Positions 17,387 through 26,463 of a DNA stretch of 64,000 nucleotides are shown here, one piece after another. Within the stretch, counting starts at the first letter, position 1, and each line of letters starts with the position of its first letter. Under the pieces are notes generated by a model. The model saw only the letters and a list, made by a program, of their open reading frames with translations, was not told where the DNA came from and did not search any database. A program made the translations under genes and the position numbers. The DNA comes from Rhodococcus sp. P-2. GTDB taxonomy: Bacteria; Actinomycetota; Actinomycetes; Mycobacteriales; Mycobacteriaceae. The stretch is taken from contig NZ_CP066779.1 in assembly GCF_016598535.1 (NCBI RefSeq), forward strand, positions 558,001 to 622,000, given 5' to 3'.

Positions 17387-18829
17387 ATGACCAAGCAAGA
17401 CAGTGTTGCCCCCGACAAGAGCGCTCAGCGCAGCGAATCGGGCGCGCAGCGCGGCGGCGCCAAGGGTGCGCCCCGCGACACGTCCGCCGTCGGCCTGAAC
17501 CCGATCAAACGCGACGCCATGGGCGCAGCCATGCGTGTGCTTACCAAGATCACCGGTTCGGAACTGGCCGAGAAGTTCAATCTGCGTCAGACCATCGATC
17601 GCGTGACCTACGAGGGCACCAAGACGGGCTTCAAAACCCTCGGTGCCGCGACTCGCGGATTCCAGAAGGTCTCGGGCAACGGTGCACCCAAGCGCCTGCC
17701 CGACAACCCGAGCAAGAACGCCGACTACTTCGACCTCACCCCGGACGACGACCAGAAGATGATCGTCGAGACGGTGCGTGAGTTCGCGGCCGAGATTCTG
17801 CGTCCAGCAGCGCACGACGCCGACGGCGCAGCGCAGGCCCCCGCCGATCTCTCCAAGCGCGCGGCCGAGCTCGGTATCACGCTGATCAACGTTCCCGAAG
17901 AACTCGACGGAGCAGCCGCCGATCGCGGCGCAGTCACCAATTCTCTTGTTGCCGAAGCACTTGCGCACGGAGACATGGGACTTGCACTTCCGATCCTCGC
18001 ACCCAGCGGCGTTGCAGTTGCACTGACGCAGTGGGGCACCGACGCGCAGCAGAAGACCTACCTTCCGGCCTTCACCGGCGAGCAGGTCCCCGGCGCAGCA
18101 GTGGTGGTCAACGAACCACGCGCACTGTTCGATCCGTTTGCCCTGCAGACCAAGGCAGTGCGCTCCCCCAGCGGCTACAAGCTCAACGGCGTCAAGAGCT
18201 TGGTGCCCGCCGCCGCTACGTCCGAACTCTTCGTCATCGCCGCAGAACTCGACGGCAAGCCGTCCTTCTTCATCGTCGAATCCGACACCAAGGGACTCGT
18301 CGTCGAAGCAGATCCCAGCATGGGTCTGCGCGCCGCCGGTCTGGGTCGCCTGATCCTCACCGACGTCGCCGTGTCGGAGTCCGCACTGCTCGGCGACGGT
18401 GATGCCGATCAGCGCAAGGCCGAGTATGCCGACGCGATTCGACTGGCCCGCCTCGGTTGGGCGTCCATGGCCGTCGGAACCAGCCAGGCAGTTCTCGACT
18501 ACGTGATTCCGTACGTCAACGAGCGCGAAGCGTTCGGCGAGCCGATCAGCCACCGCCAGGCGGTTGCATTCATGGTCGCCAACATCGGCATCGAACTCGA
18601 CGGACTGCGTCTGGTCACGCTTCGCGGCGCTTCACGCGCCGAGCAGGGCTTGTCCTTCGCTCGCGAATCCGCTCTGGCCCGGAAGCTGGCTTCCGAGAAG
18701 GGCATGCAGATCGGCCTCGACGGTGTGCAACTCCTCGGTGGACACGGTTTCACCAAGGAACACCCGGTCGAGCGCTGGTACCGCGACCTCCGTGCCATCG
18801 GCGTTGCCGAGGGCATCGTCCTCATCTGA
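17387..18829 (+). CDS. fadE24: Acyl-CoA dehydrogenase, FadE24-like
   Basis: The 480-aa flavoprotein has the acyl-CoA dehydrogenase fold: helical N-terminal domain (QKMIVETVREFAAEIL), central beta domain and a C-terminal helical domain with RLGWASMAVGTSQAVLDY and VQLLGGHGFTKEHPVERWYRDLRA. The N-terminal ~85 residues are an extra charged/Ala-rich extension. Family members introduce the first double bond in beta-oxidation with FAD. Start ATG 17387 is chosen because an apparent promoter palindrome covers the earlier ATG at 17333. It forms an operon with a second dehydrogenase 27 bp downstream, as recalled for fadE24-fadE23 of mycobacteria. Substrate chain unknown; the pair may act as a heterocomplex. 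Confidence 0.82.
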   Translation: MTKQDSVAPDKSAQRSESGAQRGGAKGAPRDTSAVGLNPIKRDAMGAAMRVLTKITGSELAEKFNLRQTIDRVTYEGTKTGFKTLGAATRGFQKVSGNGAPKRLPDNPSKNADYFDLTPDDDQKMIVETVREFAAEILRPAAHDADGAAQAPADLSKRAAELGITLINVPEELDGAAADRGAVTNSLVAEALAHGDMGLALPILAPSGVAVALTQWGTDAQQKTYLPAFTGEQVPGAAVVVNEPRALFDPFALQTKAVRSPSGYKLNGVKSLVPAAATSELFVIAAELDGKPSFFIVESDTKGLVVEADPSMGLRAAGLGRLILTDVAVSESALLGDGDADQRKAEYADAIRLARLGWASMAVGTSQAVLDYVIPYVNEREAFGEPISHRQAVAFMVANIGIELDGLRLVTLRGASRAEQGLSFARESALARKLASEKGMQIGLDGVQLLGGHGFTKEHPVERWYRDLRAIGVAEGIVLI

Positions 18830-18856
18830 CGCCGCTGAACTTCCAGGAGAACCACG

Positions 18857-20062
18857 ATGATCAACCTCGAACTTCCCAAGAAGCTCAAAGCATCAGCGAA
18901 CCAGGCACATCAGGTCGCGGCGCAGATCTTCCGACCCATCTCACGTAAGTACGATCTTGCTGAGCACGAGTACCCCGTCGAACTCGACACCATGGCCGCC
19001 ATGGTCGAAGGTCTCTCCGATTCCGGTGGAGACATCGGCGGTGCCAGTGGCGGACGGTCAGACGCGAGCGCCAAGGGCGGCAACGCCAACGGCGGCAACA
19101 TGTCTGCGCTCCTCAACTCGCTCGAAACATCTTGGGGCGACGTAGGACTCATGCTCTCGATCCCCTACCAGGGGCTCGGCAACGCCGCGATCGCCGCAGT
19201 GTCCACCGACGAACAGCTCGAACGTTTCGGCAAGGTGTGGGCGTCGATGGCCATCACCGAACCGAGTTTCGGTTCCGACTCCGCCGCAGTGACCACCACC
19301 GCCGTTCTCGACGGCGACGAGTGGGTTCTCAACGGCGAGAAGATCTTCGTCACCGCCGGTGAGCGTTCGACGCACATCGTCGTGTGGGCGTCGGTCGACA
19401 AGTCGAAGGGTCGAGCGGCCATCAAGTCGTTCGTCGTTCCGCGTGACGCACCGGGCCTGAGCGTTGCTCGTCTCGAGCACAAGCTGGGCATCAAGGCCTC
19501 CGACACCGCAGTACTCCTGCTCCAGGATTGCCGCATTCCCGCGGACAACATCCTCGGCAGCCCGGAGGTCAACGTGGAGCAGGGCTTTGCCGGCGTCATG
19601 CAGACGTTCGACAACACCCGGCCCCTCGTTGCAGCCATGGCGGTCGGCGTCGGACGCGCAGCTCTCGAAGAACTGCGCGGCATCCTGACCGAAGCCGGTG
19701 TCGAGATCTCCTACGACACACCGGTCTACAACCAGCATGCAGCTGCAGCCGAGTTCATCCGTTTGGAAGCCGATTGGGAGGCCGCGTACCTGCTGTCTCT
19801 GCGCGCGGCGTGGATGGCGGACAACAAGAAGCCGAACTCGCTCGAAGCGTCCATGTCCAAGGCGAAGGCCGGCCGCACCGGCACCGACGTGACACTCAAG
19901 GCAGTCGAGTTGGCCGGCACCTACGGCTACTCGCAACGCCCGTTGCTCGAGAAGTGGGGCCGCGACTCGAAGATTCTCGACATCTTCGAGGGCACCCAGC
20001 AGATCCAGCAGCTGATCGTCGCACGCCGCCTGCTCGGAAAGTCGTCCGCCGAACTGAAGTGA
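18857..20062 (+). CDS. fadE23: Acyl-CoA dehydrogenase, FadE23-like
   Basis: The 401-aa product has ASMAITEPSFGSDSAAVTTTA (FAD/substrate-binding region), LNGEKIFVTAGERSTHIVVW and a C-terminal YSQRPLLEKWGRDSKILDIFEGTQQIQ. A good SD (ccaggagaacc) precedes the ATG. A Gly/Ser/Ala/Asn-rich stretch at about residues 55-78 (GGDIGGASGGRSDASAKGGN) interrupts the N-terminal helical domain and looks like an inserted flexible loop. Second gene of the fadE24-like operon. Confidence 0.85.
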   Translation: MINLELPKKLKASANQAHQVAAQIFRPISRKYDLAEHEYPVELDTMAAMVEGLSDSGGDIGGASGGRSDASAKGGNANGGNMSALLNSLETSWGDVGLMLSIPYQGLGNAAIAAVSTDEQLERFGKVWASMAITEPSFGSDSAAVTTTAVLDGDEWVLNGEKIFVTAGERSTHIVVWASVDKSKGRAAIKSFVVPRDAPGLSVARLEHKLGIKASDTAVLLLQDCRIPADNILGSPEVNVEQGFAGVMQTFDNTRPLVAAMAVGVGRAALEELRGILTEAGVEISYDTPVYNQHAAAAEFIRLEADWEAAYLLSLRAAWMADNKKPNSLEASMSKAKAGRTGTDVTLKAVELAGTYGYSQRPLLEKWGRDSKILDIFEGTQQIQQLIVARRLLGKSSAELK

Positions 20063-20108
20063 CGGTCGAATTGCAGTGACGGTCGCACAGACCCGATCCC
20101 GACACACT

Positions 20109-20140
20109 CCGCCCCGCCACCTTTCGAGGTGGCGGGGCGG
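20109..20140 (+). terminator. Hairpin terminator after the acyl-CoA dehydrogenase operon
   Basis: A perfect 14-bp GC-rich stem (20109-20122 with 20127-20140) closed by a TTCG tetraloop lies 47 bp after the fadE23-like stop. There is no clear T-run, so termination may be partly factor-dependent. Confidence 0.7.
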
Positions 20141-20235
20141 ACTGCTCGGTCGCCATCGTGAAACTTCACCACCGAAACCTGATTGCCCATTAGTGTGTAA
20201 TCAGTCCTACAACGACGCTCGGAAGAGGTTCACGT

Positions 20236-21870
20236 ATGCCCGGATTGGTCACCAAGGTCACTGACACCATCGGCGCGGCGGGGGTCATGATCCGAGCCGG
20301 ACTCGTCCCGTTCCCTCGCCTCGATCGCGGGCTCAAATCCATTGCAGCCGTGGACAAGTACGGACCCTTTGCCGGGCCGGTCCATGCACACGCCGAGAGC
20401 GGCTACGACGCGGTGGCGATCATCGACGAACGCGGACCCATCACCTATGCCGAGCTCGAGCGTCAGAGCAACGCGTTGGTCCGGGCGTGGCAGGCCGACG
20501 GCATCACGTCCGACTCCGTCATGGGTGCGATGTGCCGTAACCATCGAGGCTTGGTCCTGACCATGCTGGCGGCAGCGAAGAACGGAACAAAGCTCGTTCT
20601 CATGAACACGGGCTTCGCACGGCCCCAACTCGTGGACGTCGCCGCGCGGGAGAAGGTGGTCGCCTTCGTCTACGACGACGAGTTCGCGGACATCGCCGAT
20701 GCCTTGCCCGACGACGTCGTCGTCTATCGTTCCTGGCCAGAGGGCACGGCCGCTGACGGTTCCACGGCAGCGACTCTCGACGAGGCCATCGCCGGACGCA
20801 CCACGTCGTCGGTGCCGGCACCCGAGAAGAACGGTGGTTTCGTCCTCCTCACCAGCGGGACTACGGGAACTCCCAAGGGTGCGCCGCGTGGCCACACCTC
20901 CCCTCTCGCGTCGGCGCAATTCCTCGACCGCGTGCCGTTGCGCCGCGGACAAACCATGATGATGGCGGCCCCCGCCTTCCACGGAACCGGCGTCTCGCAG
21001 TTCGCTCTCGCATTGGCACTCGGCCAGACCGTCGTCATGCATCGAAAGTTCGATCCGGAGAACACGATCAAGCTTGTCGCCCAGTACAAGTGCGACAGTC
21101 TGGTCGTGGTCCCGACGATGCTCACTCGCATCATCGACCTCGGTCCCGAAGTGCTGTCCCAGTACGACACGTCGAACCTGAAGATCATCTTCTCGGCAGG
21201 GTCGTCACTCTCACCCGACCTGTGCAAGCGAGTCACGGCCTCGTTCGGGTACGTCCTCTACAACCTGTACGGATCCACCGAGGTCGCAGTGGCCACGGTC
21301 GCAACACCCGAGGATCTGACCATCGCTCCGGGAACCGCCGGTCGAGCCCCGGTGACGTGCCACGTCGAACTGTTCGACGAGAACAACAAGAAGATCACCA
21401 CCCCACACACGATCGGCAGGATCTTCGTCGCGAGCGGACTGAGCTTCGAGGGATACACCGACGGGCGTGACAAGGAACGTATCGACGGACTCCTCTCGAC
21501 CGGCGACGTCGGACACTTCGACGCCAACGGCCTCCTCTTCGTCGACGGCCGCGACGACGACATGATCGTTTCCGGTGGCGAGAACGTCTACCCGCTCGAA
21601 GTCGAGAACTTGCTCGCCGACCGCGAGGATGTCCTGGAAGCGGCAGTCATCGGAGTCGAGGACGCCGACTTCGGTCACCGCCTGCGAGCGTTTGTCGTCG
21701 TCGCTCACGGCGCCGACCAGAACTCCGAGGAATTGAAGGATCACGTCCGGTCGAATCTGGCGCGCTACAAGGTTCCCCGCGAGATCGTCTTCATCGACGA
21801 GCTTCCCCGCAACGCCACCGGAAAGCTGTTGCGCCGCGTCCTGATCGAGATGGAGATCAGCGAAGGCTGA
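20236..21870 (+). CDS. Fatty-acyl-CoA synthetase (AMP-binding, FadD-type)
   Basis: The 544-aa product has the ANL-superfamily motifs: P-loop LLTSGTTGTPKGAPRGH (about 210-226), NLYGSTEVA (about 345), STGDVGHFDANGLLFVDGRD with the adenylate-binding Asp/Arg, DMIVSGGENVYPLEVEN hinge and a C-terminal Lys in RNATGKLLRR. It activates a carboxylic acid to acyl-AMP and then acyl-CoA. SD ggaagagg precedes the ATG. It lies after the acyl-CoA dehydrogenase pair on the same strand but behind its own terminator, so it is a separate unit. Confidence 0.9.
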   Translation: MPGLVTKVTDTIGAAGVMIRAGLVPFPRLDRGLKSIAAVDKYGPFAGPVHAHAESGYDAVAIIDERGPITYAELERQSNALVRAWQADGITSDSVMGAMCRNHRGLVLTMLAAAKNGTKLVLMNTGFARPQLVDVAAREKVVAFVYDDEFADIADALPDDVVVYRSWPEGTAADGSTAATLDEAIAGRTTSSVPAPEKNGGFVLLTSGTTGTPKGAPRGHTSPLASAQFLDRVPLRRGQTMMMAAPAFHGTGVSQFALALALGQTVVMHRKFDPENTIKLVAQYKCDSLVVVPTMLTRIIDLGPEVLSQYDTSNLKIIFSAGSSLSPDLCKRVTASFGYVLYNLYGSTEVAVATVATPEDLTIAPGTAGRAPVTCHVELFDENNKKITTPHTIGRIFVASGLSFEGYTDGRDKERIDGLLSTGDVGHFDANGLLFVDGRDDDMIVSGGENVYPLEVENLLADREDVLEAAVIGVEDADFGHRLRAFVVVAHGADQNSEELKDHVRSNLARYKVPREIVFIDELPRNATGKLLRRVLIEMEISEG

Positions 21871-21876
21871 GCACGG

Positions 21877-23205
21877 TCACATAGCGCTGAGCGTCCGGAT
21901 CAATTCCGCCTCGTCGACGCGCGTGGAGTGCCCGTCGCGGAGCACGACCTCGCCTGCAACGAACACCGTGTCCACGATCTGACGACTGCCCGTCGTGAGA
22001 ATGGACGCGCCCGGATCTCGCACCGGGAGGCAGCCGAAGTCACGTTCGAACCGAATCATGGTGAGGTCGGCGGGATCGCCCACGGAGATCCCGCCAGACC
22101 TGGCCGGCAGACCGAGTGCTGCGTTTGCACCGCCGGATGCGATGTCGATCATGGCCTCGAAGCCGAACAGGTCGGCGCGGCCGCGCGCGGCTCGCTGGAC
22201 ATAGGCACCGGTGCGCAGCGTCTCGAGCATGTCCTGAGTGTCGTTGCTGGCTGCGCCGTCCACACCCAACCCCACCGCGATCCCCGCGTCGAGGAAACTC
22301 GGGACGGGCGCGATTCCGCTACCGAGGCGCATGTTGCTGACGGGGTTGTACGACACTCCGACGCCGCGCTCCGCCAGCACCTTCTGACCACGGTCGTCTA
22401 GTTCCACGCAGTGGACCGCCAGCACCCGGTCCCACAAAAACCCATGGGAATCCAGGTAGTCGACCGCGTTCACGCCCGCGTGTTCGGTACACATCGCGTT
22501 GTCGGTCTGCGTCTCGAGCAGGTGGATCGAGACCGTCAGGTCGCGAGCCTGCGCAAACTCACGCACTTCCGACATCCCCTCCGGGGTCAGCGAACGCGGG
22601 TTCGGTACCGCGACCGCCACGTCGACGCGGGAACCGGCAACGTCGCGCATCATCTGATCCGTATGTGCGAGAACATCTCCGAGTGGTTGCATGAGCCGCG
22701 GATCGAAGCCCCACTTCCTCGTCTTGTCCGCCCGGTCTGCGGTTCCGCGTCCCAGCACGGCTCGAATTCCGGTGTCGTGCAACGCCCGGATCACGGCATC
22801 GTGAACCTCGCTGGACGGGTGCGGCCACATGTGTTCGACCAGGGTCGTCGTACCGCTGCGCAATGCCTCCAGCGAGGCTGCGACAGATGCCGCGTATGCG
22901 CGCTCCGGCGTGATCTGAACCGACTCTTCTGCGACCGCGAGTAGCCATTCGAGAAGCGGTGTCCCTTCGGCTATGCCACGCATCAGTGACTGCTGAAGGT
23001 GCGTATGGGTGTTGACGAACCCAGGGATCAGATACGCCCCCGATCCGTCCACACCTCCAGGTGTGGCAGTGCCGGTCGACTTCTCGATCGATTCGACCAC
23101 CCCATTCGAGACGACGACGTCACGGCCGGTCAGCCATTGCCCGCCGCTGTACAACGTCACGTCCCGGATGATCGCGTCGGTAATGTTCTTGGGCACGGTA
23201 GTCAT
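21877..23205 (-). CDS. TRZ/ATZ-family metal-dependent aminohydrolase (8-oxoguanine deaminase-like)
   Basis: The 442-aa amidohydrolase has the metal and catalytic residues in order: HTHLQQSL after GFVN (HxH, about 68-70), SIHLLETQTD (His plus the deaminase Glu, HxxE), AVHCVELDD, and GLGVDGAASNDTQDM (Asp). The NMRLGSGIAPVPSFLDAGI stretch is typical of 8-oxoguanine deaminase, hydroxydechloroatrazine aminohydrolase and relatives, which remove an amino group from an N-heterocycle. The usual HCP before SNMRL is SYNPV here, so specificity may differ. It is the last gene of the minus-strand operon with an ABC binding protein and an Fe(II) oxygenase; SD aggagaa. Function in that pathway is inferred. 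Confidence 0.82.
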   Translation of the reverse strand: MTTVPKNITDAIIRDVTLYSGGQWLTGRDVVVSNGVVESIEKSTGTATPGGVDGSGAYLIPGFVNTHTHLQQSLMRGIAEGTPLLEWLLAVAEESVQITPERAYAASVAASLEALRSGTTTLVEHMWPHPSSEVHDAVIRALHDTGIRAVLGRGTADRADKTRKWGFDPRLMQPLGDVLAHTDQMMRDVAGSRVDVAVAVPNPRSLTPEGMSEVREFAQARDLTVSIHLLETQTDNAMCTEHAGVNAVDYLDSHGFLWDRVLAVHCVELDDRGQKVLAERGVGVSYNPVSNMRLGSGIAPVPSFLDAGIAVGLGVDGAASNDTQDMLETLRTGAYVQRAARGRADLFGFEAMIDIASGGANAALGLPARSGGISVGDPADLTMIRFERDFGCLPVRDPGASILTTGSRQIVDTVFVAGEVVLRDGHSTRVDEAELIRTLSAM

Positions 23206-23245
23206 CGCCAGTTCTCCTGAAAGTGTGTGACGGAACGGATACGGA

Positions 23246-24223
23246 TCAACGCGCGAAGTTCGCGCGTACTCGCTGGTCGATGTAGTCCTCGGCAGTGATC
23301 GGCGGGTACTTGCCCGCTGGGCCCTCGATGGTCACGTCGCGGTTCGCCTGAGCGAAGAACGCGAGGCTGTAGCGGGCTCCCCGATAGTCGGTGACTCCGG
23401 GACTCTTGACTCGATGAAAATTCGACGGCAGGACGTCATCACTCCATCTCATCAGCATGTCGCCGATGTTGCAGGTGATCGCTTCCTCGGCCGGCACCAC
23501 CGACGTCCATTCCTGGGTGTCCATCTCCTTGCCCGGGCACAGTTGCAACCCGCCCTGACCGTCACGCTGGAAAAGCAATGTCAGGCAATCGAAATCGGTG
23601 TGTGCTCCGGCACGCCACATCCCTTCGACATCTGCGTCGGCGGCAAGGGGGAAGTAGTGGAGTAGTCGCAGTGTGCTCTGGTAGGTGTCCACCGACGGGT
23701 CATGTGCCCTGGTGAAGAAGTCTCGTTCGAATCCCAGCTTCTCGGCGAAGCACGAGAGCAGGTCCATCGCAATGCCCCAGCACTTGGCTTCGAAGTCCAG
23801 GATCGTTTCGCGGAATCCGCCCAATTCGTCTGCAGTGGGCCACAGATCACCCATATGCGGGCGGGTCACCTGGTAGGACTCTTTCTGATCAGGTGTTCCG
23901 ATGGAGGGACGCACCTGCGTCATGCTCTCCCAGCCGGAGTTGAAACCCTTCTTGAGCGGATACTGCGCTTTGACCTCAGTGGGCAGTGCAAAGAATCGCT
24001 CGGCCGCCGCGAAAGCCTCGCGGACTTGGTCCAGATCGATTCCGTGATTGACGATTTGAAAGAATCCGATGTCGGTCGCTGCCGACCACAACTCCTCGGC
24101 GATCTCGCTTCGCCGGTTCTCGAAATCCGAGAGATCGATTCTTCGGACCTCGCGGTCGGTGGTCTCCGTGCCCAGGCCACCCATGCGAGTCTCGCGGTTG
24201 AGTTCTGTCATGTCGTACGTCAT
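23246..24223 (-). CDS. Isopenicillin-N-synthase-family Fe(II) oxygenase, copy 1
   Basis: The 325-aa product has a DIOX_N-like half (about 28-140, GFFQIVNHGIDLDQV) and a 2OG-FeII_Oxy core with HxD in AGAHTDFDCLT, distal His in SNFHRVKSP and the 2-oxoglutarate-binding RxS in RYSLAFFAQANRD. It should use Fe(II), O2 and probably 2-oxoglutarate to oxidise a small molecule in the cytosol. SD aaggag, 15 bp after the binding-protein gene, which places it in one operon with uptake and the aminohydrolase. It is clearly different from the second oxygenase at 27362-28432, so the two are not a recent duplication. Confidence 0.88.
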   Translation of the reverse strand: MTYDMTELNRETRMGGLGTETTDREVRRIDLSDFENRRSEIAEELWSAATDIGFFQIVNHGIDLDQVREAFAAAERFFALPTEVKAQYPLKKGFNSGWESMTQVRPSIGTPDQKESYQVTRPHMGDLWPTADELGGFRETILDFEAKCWGIAMDLLSCFAEKLGFERDFFTRAHDPSVDTYQSTLRLLHYFPLAADADVEGMWRAGAHTDFDCLTLLFQRDGQGGLQLCPGKEMDTQEWTSVVPAEEAITCNIGDMLMRWSDDVLPSNFHRVKSPGVTDYRGARYSLAFFAQANRDVTIEGPAGKYPPITAEDYIDQRVRANFAR

Positions 24224-24238
24224 TTGCTGTCAGCTCCT

Positions 24239-25429
24239 TCAGCGGATTCCGATGGACCGATCGGTGAATTTGTCGGTGTAGATCTCTTCAGCAGTCAGTG
24301 ACTGCGGTATCGCCGCACCCCCGGAGTTCAGGATGGGCTTCAGTTCTTCGACGGTGTGGGCGACTCGCGTCATGTCGAACGTGCCGACAGATCCGTCTGC
24401 CTCGTTCGCGATCAGGCCTTTTTCTTTCAGAAGCTGGGCACTGAACGCTGCTTCACCCTCGGTGTAGGGAGAGAACGACACGTCCTGCGAGACGACGTCG
24501 ACAATGGCAGCATTCGCCGTATCCGGCGCAGTGATGTAGTCCGCGGTGGCCTGCTGAATGATCGGAACCAGCTTGCTCAAACACGGCGAGAGTGTCTCGA
24601 CCTTGTCGGCACGAACGGAAACATTGGACGCGTAGATGTCGAAACCCGAATCTTTCAGCAGGTCATAGGAAACCGGCTTCTCCCACGCCGGCGTCTCCTT
24701 CTCGTACGTGTACGGTTCCGAATTCGCGAATCCTTGCTGAGCGATGGTCGGGTCACCGACAAATCGTGAGGGAGCTCCGTCGTAGCTCGTGTCGAGCTGA
24801 GACTGCTTCAGTAGTCCTTTCGCAACGAGCCACTGCGGAAAGAGTTGCTCTTTGGAAACGACGACACTCGCGTCGGACTTGCCGATGTCGGCAACACTCG
24901 TCCAGTCCGGATGCGACTCTTTGTCCCACATGAGGATTGCCGGACTGTATTTGAGCAATGGCGTGACGGCAACAACGGGCTGACTTGCCGCGGCCGCGAT
25001 CACCTGATCGCCGTGCACCAAGCCGAGAGTGATGGAATCGTCGACGTACATCTGGGAGCTGACGGTTTGGAACCCGATTGCCGGTCCCCCGGCCCGCAAG
25101 GTCAGGCCGACTCCGGTGTCCTTCCCTTCGGCGACGAGAGTCCCACTGACGGACTTGTCGTCGGTGTCGACCGAATAGCCGGGACCGAGCATCTCGAAGA
25201 GCGCTCCCATATCCGACTGTGGCTGCCATTGGAGTTGAACCACAACGTTTTCCGGACAGAGACCCGCCAGGTTCTGAGCCTCAGCAGCTGGTTCGAGAGA
25301 TTCAGCCTTGGCCGTCTCAGCCTCACTGGAGCTGCACGCAGTCAATCCGATGGCTGCACACAAGGCCAGTGCCGCGCCCGCCGCTCCCACACTTCTGCGA
25401 TTGGAATGCATCTTGCGGTTTGAACACAC
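24239..25429 (-). CDS. ABC transporter substrate-binding lipoprotein, NMT1/THI5-like
   Basis: The 396-aa product has a lipoprotein signal (basic N-terminus, LALCAAIGLTAC lipobox). The mature part resembles NMT1/THI5-type periplasmic binding proteins: VQLQWQPQSDMGALFEML near the start, then two alpha/beta lobes. Known members bind nitrate, sulfonates, or pyrimidines such as thiamin precursors. Start GTG 25429 is chosen for its SD (aaggaga); the ATG at 25411 also leaves a usable signal. It is divergent from the ATPase-permease genes across a 251-bp regulatory region and should deliver substrate to them. Confidence 0.85.
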   Translation of the reverse strand: MCSNRKMHSNRRSVGAAGAALALCAAIGLTACSSSEAETAKAESLEPAAEAQNLAGLCPENVVVQLQWQPQSDMGALFEMLGPGYSVDTDDKSVSGTLVAEGKDTGVGLTLRAGGPAIGFQTVSSQMYVDDSITLGLVHGDQVIAAAASQPVVAVTPLLKYSPAILMWDKESHPDWTSVADIGKSDASVVVSKEQLFPQWLVAKGLLKQSQLDTSYDGAPSRFVGDPTIAQQGFANSEPYTYEKETPAWEKPVSYDLLKDSGFDIYASNVSVRADKVETLSPCLSKLVPIIQQATADYITAPDTANAAIVDVVSQDVSFSPYTEGEAAFSAQLLKEKGLIANEADGSVGTFDMTRVAHTVEELKPILNSGGAAIPQSLTAEEIYTDKFTDRSIGIR

Positions 25430-25510
25430 AGCGTCTCCTTCGTGAAAACAATTGGGATGTGGGCGAACCAAGCAGGGTGATCCGATGAGCACACTCTGCA
25501 GCACTTGGAT

Positions 25511-25520
25511 TACATGCAAT
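25511..25520. promoter_or_regulatory. Repeated motif in the divergent promoter, copy 1
   Basis: TACATGCAAT occurs here and again at 25612-25621, about one hundred bp apart, one near each divergent transcription unit. Adjacent bases extend this copy to ATGCAATGCA, which contains the small palindrome TGCA-A-TGCA. It is a candidate operator for the GntR/FCD regulator at the end of the locus. Confidence 0.4.
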
Positions 25521-25611
25521 GCACTTGTTGTTTCCATCAGGTAACGCACGCCGTAGTTCGACCTTCACCTGCAATGTCACCTCACATTTACATTCAGCAA
25601 TCTAGGCGACA

Positions 25612-25621
25612 TACATGCAAT
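25612..25621. promoter_or_regulatory. Repeated motif in the divergent promoter, copy 2
   Basis: Exact second copy of TACATGCAAT, 60 bp before the ATPase gene; a related TTGCATGCATTA lies at 25652-25663. The pair brackets the divergent promoters. The rest of the 251-bp gap is AT-richer than its surroundings and holds nothing else recognised. Confidence 0.4.
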
Positions 25622-25680
25622 TCAAGATAGTTCCTACAACTTGAAGAACTTTTGCATGCATTATCGAACCGGAGGCTCAG

Positions 25681-26463
25681 ATGGAACTCGCGAACACGAT
25701 GCAGGATGCCGACGCTCGCAAGCTCACCGCGCCGATGCAGATGGTCTTTTCCGACGTCGTCAAGAAGTTCGATACCGGCACTGTCGCGCTGGACGGCATC
25801 GATCTGGACGTGGAGCGAGGAGACTTCGTCGCCGTGGTCGGGCCCTCCGGCTGTGGCAAGTCGACTTTGTTGCGCATGGCGGCCGGCCTCGAGCGACCGA
25901 CCAGCGGAGCGGTTGCCCTCGACACCGAATCAGTTGGCTTCATCTTCCAGGAGCCGACTCTCCTCCCCTGGCGAACCGTGCAGGCCAACGTCGAACTATC
26001 CGCCGAACTCGGTGGCGGCGACAAAGCAGCGCGAAAATTGCGCGCCGACGAGGCAATTCGCGCAGTGGGACTTGCGGACTTCGCGAAACAACTGCCCAAT
26101 GCGTTGTCAGGCGGAATGAAGATGCGCGTCTCTTTGGCGCGAGCGCTCACTCTCGCACCTGCTGTGATGCTGCTCGACGAACCTTTTGGTGCGCTCGACG
26201 AAATGACACGACTGGAGATGCAGGTAGAGCTCCAAAGGCTCTACACCGAAAAGGGATTCACCTCGATGTTCATCACGCACTCGGTATCCGAGGCCGTCTA
26301 CCTCGCAAACAAGGTGGTCGTCATGACCGCCCGGCCTGGACGAATCCATTCGGTCGTGGACATCGATTTCCCGTACCCGCGTAGCCCGGAACTGCGCTAC
26401 GACGCCCGATACACCGAATATGTCGCCGAGATCTCGGCCAGTCTGCACGGGAGCCTACGATGA
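25681..26463 (+). CDS. ABC transporter ATP-binding protein (nitrate/sulfonate/pyrimidine-type)
   Basis: The 260-aa ATPase has Walker A GPSGCGKST (about 54-62), Q-loop IFQEPTLLPWRTV, signature LSGGMKMRVSLARAL, Walker B VMLLDEPFGALDEMTR and switch His in MFITHSVSEAVYLAN, the SsuB/TauB/NrtD subtype. SD ggagg precedes the ATG. Its stop overlaps the permease start (ATGA), so the two are translationally coupled. It powers import with the divergent binding protein. Confidence 0.92.
   Translation: MELANTMQDADARKLTAPMQMVFSDVVKKFDTGTVALDGIDLDVERGDFVAVVGPSGCGKSTLLRMAAGLERPTSGAVALDTESVGFIFQEPTLLPWRTVQANVELSAELGGGDKAARKLRADEAIRAVGLADFAKQLPNALSGGMKMRVSLARALTLAPAVMLLDEPFGALDEMTRLEMQVELQRLYTEKGFTSMFITHSVSEAVYLANKVVVMTARPGRIHSVVDIDFPYPRSPELRYDARYTEYVAEISASLHGSLR

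Noticed and set aside
20109-20140. Hairpin as an attachment site or REP element
   Set aside because: Position after an operon and the TTCG-capped perfect stem fit a terminator better; no second copy seen.
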